From assembly GCA_947459455.1 (NCBI GenBank), contig CANHEC010000051.1:1-8866 (forward strand): DNA of 8,866 nt, written 5' to 3'. Source of the stretch: Chitinophagaceae bacterium (GTDB lineage Bacteria; Bacteroidota; Bacteroidia; Chitinophagales; Chitinophagaceae). The notes below the pieces were generated by a model that saw nothing but the letters and a program-made list of their open reading frames with translations, made no database searches and had not been told where the DNA came from. Positions 1 to 5,478 of this stretch are shown here, piece after piece; the first letter of the stretch is position 1; every line of letters starts with the position of its first letter. A program made the position numbers and the translations under genes.

Positions 1-430
1 CGCCATAGGTGTGTATGCCACTCAGCACCACTTCGCCATCGGCATCTTGCAGGCGGGTGGGGGCCAGGCAGCTATCGGCGCCGCGGCGGGTAGTTTGCTC
101 CCACGCATCGGTGGCATCATCTACCCGCAGGGCCAGGGTTTTTACGCCATCGCCGTGTTTGTATACATGGTCGGCTATTTCATTGCCAGCCCGCAACGGG
201 GTGGTCAGCATAAAGGTTAGTTTGTGCTGGCGCACTACGTAGCTCACCTTGTCTTTTACACCGGTTTCGGGGCCGGCGTAGGCCAGCGCCTGAAAGCCAA
301 ACGCACTCATATAGTAGTGGGCGGCCTGCTTGGCATTGCCCACATAAAATTCCACATAGTCGGTACCCTGCAGGGGCAGAAAATCGGTGGCAGCAGCTTG
401 CTGCAGTTGGCTATGAACAACAGAATTCAT
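1..430 (-). CDS. hppD: 4-hydroxyphenylpyruvate dioxygenase, N-terminal part (gene runs off the left edge)
   Basis: HPPD converts 4-hydroxyphenylpyruvate and O2 to homogentisate and CO2 in tyrosine catabolism; it is a cytosolic non-heme Fe(II) enzyme of the vicinal-oxygen-chelate fold. Reading the minus strand from the ATG at 430 gives 143 open codons with no stop. The N-terminal VOC module is recognisable: TDYVEFYVGNAKQAAHYY near residues 23-40, then a GFQALAYAGPETG segment, VRQHKLTFMLTTPL, HGDGVKTLALRVDDA, and GIHTYG at the window edge. The family is usually about 350-380 residues, so the C-terminal catalytic domain with the two His and one Glu iron ligands lies outside the window and cannot be checked. 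There is no clear Shine-Dalgarno; the 5' flank is A/T-rich. A hairpin with a T-run on the coding strand ends about 25 nt before the start. Identity is by recognition of the N-terminal domain and I am fairly sure of it. Confidence 0.88.
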   Translation of the reverse strand, partial: MNSVVHSQLQQAAATDFLPLQGTDYVEFYVGNAKQAAHYYMSAFGFQALAYAGPETGVKDKVSYVVRQHKLTFMLTTPLRAGNEIADHVYKHGDGVKTLALRVDDATDAWEQTTRRGADSCLAPTRLQDADGEVVLSGIHTYG

Positions 431-454
431 CTGGAAATATTTTTTTGAAGAAGG

Positions 455-482
455 AAAAAGACGGAGCCCCGCGGCGGAGCTC
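455..482 (-). terminator. Hairpin with T-run just upstream of hppD (terminator or leader attenuator)
   Basis: On the minus strand GAGCTCC (482-476) pairs with GGGGCTC (470-464) around a GCCGC loop, giving 7 bp with one G-T wobble. After two to three bases there is a T-run (459-455). This has the form of an intrinsic terminator. It lies in the direction of hppD transcription and ends only about 25 nt before the hppD ATG. It may back up the terminator at 620-658, or it may be an attenuator in an hppD leader. I saw no exact TAnnTTTG promoter element between it and the start codon. Confidence 0.45.
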
Positions 483-607
483 ATCATTTAAAAAAACAAG
501 TGGAAGGGCACCCTGTTGGCACAGGCGTCCCATGCAGGCCATTCAGCCGCGGGGGCGGGCATCCATGGCCAGGGTCGTCATCAAAAAAATGTATTGCTGA
601 GTGGCAA

Positions 608-619
608 GCAGCATGCTGC
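608..619. repeat. 12-bp perfect palindrome GCAGCATGCTGC
   Basis: GCAGCA is followed directly by its reverse complement TGCTGC. It abuts the outer end of the terminator hairpin at 620-658, in the gene-free stretch between the TraB-like gene and hppD. It could be a protein-binding dyad or chance; nothing in the sequence decides this. Confidence 0.3.
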
Positions 620-658
620 AAAAATAAGCGCCGATGGCGGTGGCTGCGGCTTATTTTT
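620..658 (-). terminator. Intrinsic terminator containing the stop codon of the TraB-like gene
   Basis: AAAAATAAGC (620-629) and GCTTATTTTT (649-658) are perfect 10-bp reverse complements separated by 19 GC-rich nt. In the direction of the minus-strand gene the structure ends in a run of five T, as expected of a Rho-independent terminator. The A/T-rich flank would give a T-run on the plus strand too, so it could work both ways. The TAA stop of the upstream gene (653-651) lies inside the first arm, so a ribosome finishing translation would cover the hairpin. An alternative pairing GCCG/CGGC inside the loop region is also possible. Confidence 0.65.
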
Positions 659-1481
659 CGGGCAGGGCGGCAGGCGGGCTGCCAAACCACGCTTCGCCGG
701 TATCCAGCCCCAGCAGTTGCATCAGCTCGGGTTTGTGGGCGGCGCCCATCAGTACTACCATGCTTTTGCCAGGGTATGCCTGGCGCACCTGCTGTATGCG
801 GCGGGCCATGTGGGCATTGCGGGCATGCCAAAAATCTTCCTGTTCCAGATGGTCTTGCACCAGCGCCGAATCGGCAATGTGGCGGCTGCCCAATTGGGTA
901 TTGGCCTGCCGCTCGGTATGGATGTATAGCAGCAGCGAATCCATGTGCCGGCGGCTGTTCATGCCGGCCAGGTCCAGTTCCAAAAAGCGTTCGTTGAAGT
1001 AGTGGTTCAGCGCATCGTAGCGGGCAAACAGTACCTGCTCCGCCGAGTCCATACGGCCAGCGGCGTAGGCAGCGTTCAGCGAGTCGGTCAGCCGGGTGTT
1101 TATCTGGATCATATCGCTGAGATATCGGCGACGGTCGAAGCTGGTGTCGTAGCCCAGTATCAGGCATTGGGGGCGCTGGCGGCTGTAGCGCTGCAGGGCC
1201 GTTTGCTCTATGCTTACTTTGGCCACACCCAGCAGGCGGGCCGTTTGCAGGCCAAACACCCGTTTGAAGTCTTTTTCATATTCCCACAGCACTATGTCGG
1301 GCTGCCAGCTTTGCAGGTAGCGCAGCAGTTGCTGGTGGCTCATGCGGGCATTGCCGGCGTGCCGGGTGCCTACCAGCAGCAAATGGCCGGCAGGTAGTGG
1401 CCCCGGGGGCTGGTCAATGGCGGTTTGTGCTGTGGCCACCACGCTGGCTGCCAGCAGCAATAGCAAAAAGTGGGTGCGCAT
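651..1481 (-). CDS. Secreted TraB/TIKI-superfamily-like protein (DUF5694-like)
   Basis: This encodes 276 residues. It begins with a signal peptide (MRTHFLLLLLAASVVATAQ, cleavage probably near residues 19-20), so it is likely periplasmic or exported. Three motifs fit the TraB/TIKI/ChaN-like group of putative metal-dependent hydrolases: VGTRH (GxxH, residues 37-41), VLWEYE with an acidic residue at 67, RNAHMARRIQ (221-230), and MGAAHKPEL (245-253, the second GxxH). The middle is helical and charged. The order GxxH, E, RN, GxxH matches my memory of that family, but overall similarity cannot be tested here and the substrate is unknown. It starts 17 nt after the stop of the LysE-type gene, so the two probably share a transcript, and it ends in a strong terminator. 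A long alternative-frame reading across the same DNA (484-1167) is a GC-driven shadow. Family assignment is moderately sure; function is not known. Confidence 0.72.
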   Translation of the reverse strand: MRTHFLLLLLAASVVATAQTAIDQPPGPLPAGHLLLVGTRHAGNARMSHQQLLRYLQSWQPDIVLWEYEKDFKRVFGLQTARLLGVAKVSIEQTALQRYSRQRPQCLILGYDTSFDRRRYLSDMIQINTRLTDSLNAAYAAGRMDSAEQVLFARYDALNHYFNERFLELDLAGMNSRRHMDSLLLYIHTERQANTQLGSRHIADSALVQDHLEQEDFWHARNAHMARRIQQVRQAYPGKSMVVLMGAAHKPELMQLLGLDTGEAWFGSPPAALPEK

Positions 1482-1498
1482 GAGCGGGGGCTTAACAA

Positions 1499-2188
1499 TC
1501 AGGCTGGGTCCTGGTTGGCCTCTTCGGCCGATTTGGCCTGCAGGGCCGCCGCAGCGCCTTTGTTGAAAATGATTTTGTACAAAAAGATGAGTGCCGTGAG
1601 TGCAAAAATGCCGGCTATGATGTAGTTGATGAGGCTCCGGTTATCGTCCATATGGCGCACCAGTACCTGGCCACCCAGCACAAAGATGGCCAGGCCCGTC
1701 AGCGTACCAATGCCAATGCCAACTGAGTACCAATTGAAGTATTGCTTGTCGGCCTTCAGTAAGCCTTTGCCAAACAGCACGGTGCTCCAGCCAAACCAAA
1801 AGGGCACCTGCATGGGGTTGAGGGCGCTCATGCTCACCCCCAGTGCAAAGGAGTTGACGTTGGCATTCAGGATCACGTTTTTGCCGCCGCCCTCGGGATG
1901 GGCTGCCGCTATAAAACTGGTAATGGCCAGCGCCGCTACAATCAAAAAAGCCGCCCAGTCGAGCCAGCGCAGCAGGTGGGCCCGGTGCCGTATCCAGTTG
2001 ATGCCCACCAGCGATACCCGCACATAGGCCACCTCTATGATGGCGGCCCCTATGCTGAACAGGCAAGCCTCATACAAACCTTCGGCGATCGAAATTTGCA
2101 TGGCTGCCACATTAATGGTACCCAGTGGCAGGGTGCCCAGTGCACTGATGCCAAGGCCCCAGATAGCAATACGTAGCAGTGGATTCAT
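1499..2188 (-). CDS. LysE-family amino-acid/metabolite exporter
   Basis: This is an inner-membrane protein of 229 residues, normal for the LysE/RhtB family, which exports amino acids or related metabolites using the proton gradient. About six hydrophobic segments can be seen, near residues 6-30, 42-64, 76-94, 114-138, 152-176 and 187-207. The first carries LGTLPLGTINVAAMQISIAEG, which occupies the place of the family's N-terminal PG-containing signature. The loop motif SALNPMQVPFWFGW (121-134) fits the conserved NP of the family. I chose the ATG at 2188 because the first membrane segment follows at once; an upstream in-frame extension to about 2449 reads as unrelated sequence over the divergent gene. 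The start lies close to a possible promoter (-7 TATATTTG at 2208-2201). The TraB-like gene follows 17 nt downstream. The exported substrate cannot be told from the sequence. Confidence 0.85.
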   Translation of the reverse strand: MNPLLRIAIWGLGISALGTLPLGTINVAAMQISIAEGLYEACLFSIGAAIIEVAYVRVSLVGINWIRHRAHLLRWLDWAAFLIVAALAITSFIAAAHPEGGGKNVILNANVNSFALGVSMSALNPMQVPFWFGWSTVLFGKGLLKADKQYFNWYSVGIGIGTLTGLAIFVLGGQVLVRHMDDNRSLINYIIAGIFALTALIFLYKIIFNKGAAAALQAKSAEEANQDPA

Positions 2189-2200
2189 AGCGACAGGTGC

Positions 2201-2234
2201 CAAATATAGGCGGCCCAATCCAGCGCCCTCCAAA
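2201..2234 (-). promoter_or_regulatory. Possible Bacteroidota-type promoter for the LysE-type gene
   Basis: On the minus strand, TATATTTG (2208-2201) matches the TAnnTTTG -7 element exactly. TTTG (2234-2231) lies 22 nt upstream, at the long end of the spacing usually quoted for this promoter class. Transcription would start about 5-8 nt before the ATG at 2188, giving an almost leaderless mRNA, which lowers confidence. Confidence 0.35.
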
Positions 2235-2334
2235 ATGTGCCTGCACAGCGCCGAATGCTTCGGTACAAAACCCGCATTTTTGCAAAAACCGTGTGCAGGC
2301 TGCCACAGCCCCGCACTGCAGAAAAAGCCGCTAT

Positions 2335-3114
2335 ATGAATGTAAAAACCATGGCCGAATGGGCTGCCGAAGGGGCAGCACCCGAGGTGTTGTTTTGGGTA
2401 GGATGTGCTGGCAGTTTCGACCAGCGGGCACAAAAGGTGACCCGGGCATTTGCCCAAATACTGGATGCGGCCGGCATCAGCTACGGCATACTGGGCGCCG
2501 AAGAAATGTGCACCGGCGATCCGGCCCGGCGGGCAGGTAATGAGTTTTTGTTTCAAATGATGGCCTTCCAAAACATACAAGTGCTCAATGGCTATGGTAT
2601 CAAAAAAATTGTGACCACCTGTCCGCACTGCTTTAATACCCTGAAGAATGAATACCCCGATCTGGGCGGCCATTACGAAGTGATACATCACACTACTTTG
2701 CTGCAACAGCTCATCAACGATGGCAAGCTGAAGCTGAAAGAAGGCGGTAGTTTCAAAGGCAAGCGCATTACCTACCACGATAGTTGCTACCTGGGTCGCA
2801 CCAACAATATTTACGAAGCGCCCCGGGCCGTGCTGGAAGCGCTGGATGCCGAACTGGTAGAAATGAAGCGCTGCCGTAGCAACGGATTGTGTTGTGGTGC
2901 CGGCGGTGCGCAAATGTTTAAAGAAGAAGAAAAAGGCGATACCCGGGTAAACTGGGAACGCAGCCAGGAAGCACTGGCCACCGGTGCATCGGTGATAGCA
3001 GCGGCTTGCCCGTTTTGCAATACCATGATGACCGATGGCGTGAAGAAGAATGAAAAGGAAGAGCAGGTACAGGTACTAGATGTGGCTGAATTGGTGGCAC
3101 AAAGTTTGAAATAG
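2335..3114 (+). CDS. (Fe-S)-binding protein with two CCG (cysteine-rich) domains
   Basis: This soluble protein of 259 residues belongs to the group containing HdrB/HdrD, LutA and GlpC and the C-terminal half of FadF/Emo-type oxidoreductases, which pass electrons between flavoproteins and quinones or thiols through special [4Fe-4S] clusters. Domain 1 has C24 (VGCAGS), C59 in CTGDPARRAGNEF, and C96/C99 (CPHC). Domain 2 has C151 (DSCYLGR), C186-C187 in CCGAGG, and C225/C228 (CPFC). Domain 1 therefore has a single Cys followed by Thr where domain 2 has the paired Cys. The CTGDPARR form is one I associate with FadF/Emo-type proteins. Homologues are often next to a membrane-bound Fe-S partner, but none is in this window. 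I chose the ATG at 2335; upstream in-frame codons translate to unrelated sequence in the divergent promoter region. An imperfect -7 element, CATTTTTG, lies at 2275-2282. The electron donor and acceptor are unknown. Confidence 0.85.
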   Translation: MNVKTMAEWAAEGAAPEVLFWVGCAGSFDQRAQKVTRAFAQILDAAGISYGILGAEEMCTGDPARRAGNEFLFQMMAFQNIQVLNGYGIKKIVTTCPHCFNTLKNEYPDLGGHYEVIHHTTLLQQLINDGKLKLKEGGSFKGKRITYHDSCYLGRTNNIYEAPRAVLEALDAELVEMKRCRSNGLCCGAGGAQMFKEEEKGDTRVNWERSQEALATGASVIAAACPFCNTMMTDGVKKNEKEEQVQVLDVAELVAQSLK

Positions 3115-3133
3115 AGGCAGCACACCCAACCCT

Positions 3134-3172
3134 GCCGGCTCTTCAGCAGCTGGCGGCCAAGCCGGCCTTTTC
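3134..3172 (+). terminator. Possible weak terminator after the Fe-S protein gene
   Basis: GCCGGC at 3134-3139 can pair with GCCGGC at 3161-3166 across a 21-nt loop, and CTTTTCT follows. A smaller alternative pairs GGCC with GGCC around AAGCC next to the same T-run. Both stems are short, so this is tentative; it would separate the Fe-S gene from the response regulator. Confidence 0.3.
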
Positions 3173-3192
3173 TGCACACGCCGTTTTTTCAA

Positions 3193-3217
3193 ATCTCAAA
3201 TTCCAGCATCTCAAATT
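3193..3217 (+). repeat. Two direct copies of ATCTCAAATT upstream of the response regulator
   Basis: ATCTCAAATT occurs at 3193-3202 and 3208-3217, 15 nt apart from start to start and ending just before the ATG at 3223. The location, between a possible terminator and a regulator gene, allows a role as a binding site or untranslated leader, but an AT-rich leader could give such a repeat by chance. Confidence 0.4.
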
Positions 3218-3222
3218 TCTCC

Positions 3223-4380
3223 ATGTCCAGCATACTCATCATCGACGACGAACGGGCTATCCGCAATACGCTGAGCGAAATACTGCAGCACGAAGGCTAC
3301 AAAGTGGAAGTAGCCGAAAACGGCGAAATGGGCTTTGAGCTGTTTAAAAAGAACAGCTACGACGTGGTACTGTGCGACATTAAAATGCCGAAGATGGACG
3401 GCATGGAGTTTTTGGAAAAGAGCCGCGAAGTAAACCCCGATGTTCCGCTGATCATGATCAGTGGGCATGGCAATATAGAAACAGCGGTAGAAGCAGTGAA
3501 GAAGGGCGCTTACGACTATATTTCAAAGCCGCCTGATCTCAACCGGTTGCTCATCACCATTCGCAATGCTACCGACAAAACCACGCTGGTGACAGAAACA
3601 CGCACCCTTAAGCGTCGCATCAGCCGGGTGCAGGAGATGATTGGCGAAAGCGAAGCCATTAAAAAAATAAAAGAGACGGTGAGCAAGGTGGCCCCCACCG
3701 ATGCCCGGGTACTGGTAACCGGCGAAAACGGCGTGGGCAAAGAACTGGTAGCCAAATGGCTGCACGAGCAAAGCCAGCGCAACAAGGGCCCGCTGGTGGA
3801 AGTAAACTGCGCCGCCATTCCCAGCGAGCTGATCGAAAGCGAATTGTTTGGCCACGAAAAAGGCTCCTTTACATCGGCGGTCAAGCAGCGCATTGGCAAG
3901 TTTGAGCAGGCCAACGAAGGCACCTTGTTTTTGGACGAAGTAGGCGACATGAGCCTGGAGGCGCAGGCCAAAGTGCTGCGGGCCTTGCAGGAAGGGACCA
4001 TTACCCGCGTAGGCGGCGATAAAGAAATAAAAGTGAACGTGCGGGTAGTGGCAGCTACCAATAAAGACCTGATGGCCGAAGTAGAGGACAAGCGTTTCCG
4101 CATGGACCTTTACCACCGGCTCAGCGTCATTCTCATTCACGTGCCATCGCTCAATGATCGGCGTGATGATATTCCCCTGCTGGTCGACCATTTTTTGGGC
4201 GCCATTTGTGCTGAGTACGGCATTGCCAAAAAAACCATGGAGCCCGAGGCCATCAGCCTGCTGCAGCAGCACTACTGGACCGGCAATATCCGGGAGCTGC
4301 GCAATATTGTAGAGCGCCTCATTATCCTGTCCGACAAAAAAATCACGGTAAAAGACGTGCTGGACAACGTGAAGATTTAG
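3223..4380 (+). CDS. NtrC-type response regulator with AAA+ domain but no DNA-binding HTH
   Basis: This protein of 385 residues would be a cytoplasmic activator in a two-component system. The receiver domain (about 1-120) has the acidic pair D8/D9, phosphoacceptor D52 in CDIKMP, S80 and K102 in SKP. The AAA+ sigma-54 interaction domain (about 138-365) has Walker A GENGVGKE (167-174), Walker B GTLFLDE (233-239), Arg residues in the RFRMDLYHRL segment and sensor II WTGNIREL (352-359). Two oddities stand out. The loop that contacts sigma-54, normally GAFTGA, reads GSFTSA (214-219). The protein also stops at DVLDNVKI, directly after the AAA+ lid, so the usual C-terminal Fis-type helix-turn-helix is absent; typical NtrC proteins are about 450-470 residues. 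The stop is clean and the next gene begins 5 nt later on the other strand, with no HTH-like remnant. No histidine kinase is in the window. Related HTH-less activators such as Helicobacter FlgR act from solution. Confidence 0.9.
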   Translation: MSSILIIDDERAIRNTLSEILQHEGYKVEVAENGEMGFELFKKNSYDVVLCDIKMPKMDGMEFLEKSREVNPDVPLIMISGHGNIETAVEAVKKGAYDYISKPPDLNRLLITIRNATDKTTLVTETRTLKRRISRVQEMIGESEAIKKIKETVSKVAPTDARVLVTGENGVGKELVAKWLHEQSQRNKGPLVEVNCAAIPSELIESELFGHEKGSFTSAVKQRIGKFEQANEGTLFLDEVGDMSLEAQAKVLRALQEGTITRVGGDKEIKVNVRVVAATNKDLMAEVEDKRFRMDLYHRLSVILIHVPSLNDRRDDIPLLVDHFLGAICAEYGIAKKTMEPEAISLLQQHYWTGNIRELRNIVERLIILSDKKITVKDVLDNVKI

Positions 4381-4385
4381 CCCCG

Positions 4386-5282
4386 CTAATCTCTGCCATA
4401 AGGGTAGGGCTGGCGGCAGTACAGCAATAGCTCGTTCATGCTACGCACGGCATGCGCATTGGGTGGCAGTTCCGGCATTTGCAGGGTCAGCGGGCCGCTC
4501 ACCACTATTTGTTTCTGCGGAAACTTATCGCACCACATTTCCAGGTACTCGTCGGCATCGTAATTGGTGAAATTGGTGAGCTGGTGATAGTGCAGCTGCA
4601 CCACCGGCCGGCTACGGCAAACATCTTCTATTACCTGCTCTGATACGTTGGCGCCGAGGTAAATGGTAGGGTAGCCATTTTTGCGAAGCAGATAATGGAT
4701 AAACAGGAGCGGCAGTTCGTGGTACTCTTCTTCGGGGGTGAACAGCAGGATGGGCAGGCGGCCGTTCGGCTGGGGCATGGCCAGATCATCCAGCTGGCGA
4801 ATAAGCATGTTGCGTATCAAATTGGTGGCAAAATGCTCCTGCGCCGGTATAAAATCGCCACTCATCCAGCGGTAGCCAATCTTCTCCAGCACGGGGTAAA
4901 AAACGTGTACCATGGCCCGCTCAATACCTAACTGCAAAATGGTATTGGCCATGGTTCGCTCAAACAGGTCATCGTCCAGGTGGCGGCTGGCTTTGAGCAT
5001 TTCGCTCATTTGCTCGGTAAAAAATACGCCGCTGCGTACCTCTTTTTCAATCATCTCGGCTATCGAATTGTAGCTGAGAGAGGCGATGTATGAGATTTTA
5101 TATCCCTGGCGATACAGCCAGGCAATGCGAAGAATTGCCTGCAGGTCTTCGTTGGTATAAAAGCGGTGCTTGCTTTCCTTGCGCTGAGGCAAAGCCAGAC
5201 CATAGCGGCTTTCCCACACCCGCAGCGTGTGGGCTTTTATGCCGCTCATTCTTTCTACGTCTCTGATGGAGAACACTTGCAT
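4386..5282 (-). CDS. MerR-family regulator with cobalamin-binding region (CarH/LitR-like)
   Basis: This DNA-binding regulator has 298 residues when started at the ATG at 5282. A TTG at 5294 would add only four residues, and FSIRDVERMSGIKAHTLRVWE fits the normal MerR N-terminus. The winged-helix domain spans about residues 3-75. The helical B12-cap region has W139 and E149-H150, spaced exactly as the Trp, Glu and His around the adenosylcobalamin upper face in CarH. Next comes the Rossmann-like cobalamin domain (about 175-290). Its lower-ligand motif reads E186-Y-H188-E-L-P191 where CarH has ExHxxG, so the His is kept and the Gly is replaced by Pro. CarH proteins use adenosylcobalamin as a light sensor and usually repress carotenoid genes; no carotenoid or photolyase gene is in this window, so the target is unknown. 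A palindrome lies about 37 nt upstream. The 3' end converges on the response regulator with a 5-nt gap. Confidence 0.87.
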   Translation of the reverse strand: MQVFSIRDVERMSGIKAHTLRVWESRYGLALPQRKESKHRFYTNEDLQAILRIAWLYRQGYKISYIASLSYNSIAEMIEKEVRSGVFFTEQMSEMLKASRHLDDDLFERTMANTILQLGIERAMVHVFYPVLEKIGYRWMSGDFIPAQEHFATNLIRNMLIRQLDDLAMPQPNGRLPILLFTPEEEYHELPLLFIHYLLRKNGYPTIYLGANVSEQVIEDVCRSRPVVQLHYHQLTNFTNYDADEYLEMWCDKFPQKQIVVSGPLTLQMPELPPNAHAVRSMNELLLYCRQPYPYGRD

Positions 5283-5318
5283 TCCGGGGGTCAAGATAAC
5301 AAGCAGTCTCCATTCGCC

Positions 5319-5338
5319 GACCTGATAAAAATCAGGTC
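5319..5338. promoter_or_regulatory. Perfect 8-bp inverted repeat, candidate operator of the MerR/B12 regulator
   Basis: GACCTGAT and ATCAGGTC flank AAAA, a perfect 20-bp dyad. It lies 37 nt upstream of the MerR-type gene's ATG and about 64 nt upstream of the lepB -33 element. No T-run follows on either strand, so it is not a normal terminator. Position and symmetry suggest a binding site, most simply for autoregulation by the adjacent MerR-family protein. That link is inference. Confidence 0.5.
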
Positions 5339-5401
5339 AAAAAGTTCAACAAAACGTGGATGGTATGGGTACAAAAAAGATTTGGTAAAGCTGAGGGCCG
5401 G

Positions 5402-5432
5402 TTTGGCACTTATAGGCGAACCGGTAAATTTG
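5402..5432 (+). promoter_or_regulatory. Bacteroidota sigma-70-type promoter of lepB
   Basis: TTTG at 5402-5405 and TAAATTTG at 5425-5432 match the -33 TTTG and -7 TAnnTTTG elements of this phylum exactly, with 19 nt between them. Transcription would start near 5439, giving a leader of about 40 nt before the lepB ATG at 5479. It is the best promoter match I found in the window. Confidence 0.65.
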
Positions 5433-5478
5433 TCGCCATCGCAAGGGGTAGTTGGCCCCAAAGCATCAATGATTAGCA

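Noticed and set aside
500..997. Plus-strand open frames opposite the TraB-like gene, the longest of 165 residues
   Set aside because: Their composition is typical of antisense frames, and the minus-strand gene explains this DNA.
484..1167. Long minus-strand open frame across the TraB-like gene and its terminator
   Set aside because: It is rich in Pro, Arg, Cys and His, has no recognisable motif, and is out of frame with a gene that has a signal peptide and family motifs. GC-rich codon use makes such shadow frames long.
2189..2449. In-frame N-terminal extension of the LysE-type gene
   Set aside because: The extension overlaps the start of the divergent Fe-S gene and its translation does not look like a LysE N-terminus, whereas the ATG at 2188 leads straight into the first membrane segment.
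2185..2913. Minus-strand open frame of 242 residues opposite the Fe-S protein gene
   Set aside because: The plus strand encodes a clear two-CCG-domain protein with all expected cysteines; the antisense frame has no motif.
3523..4272. Minus-strand open frame of 249 residues opposite the response regulator
   Set aside because: It is a shadow of the AAA+ domain; the plus-strand frame carries Walker A, Walker B and the receiver motifs.
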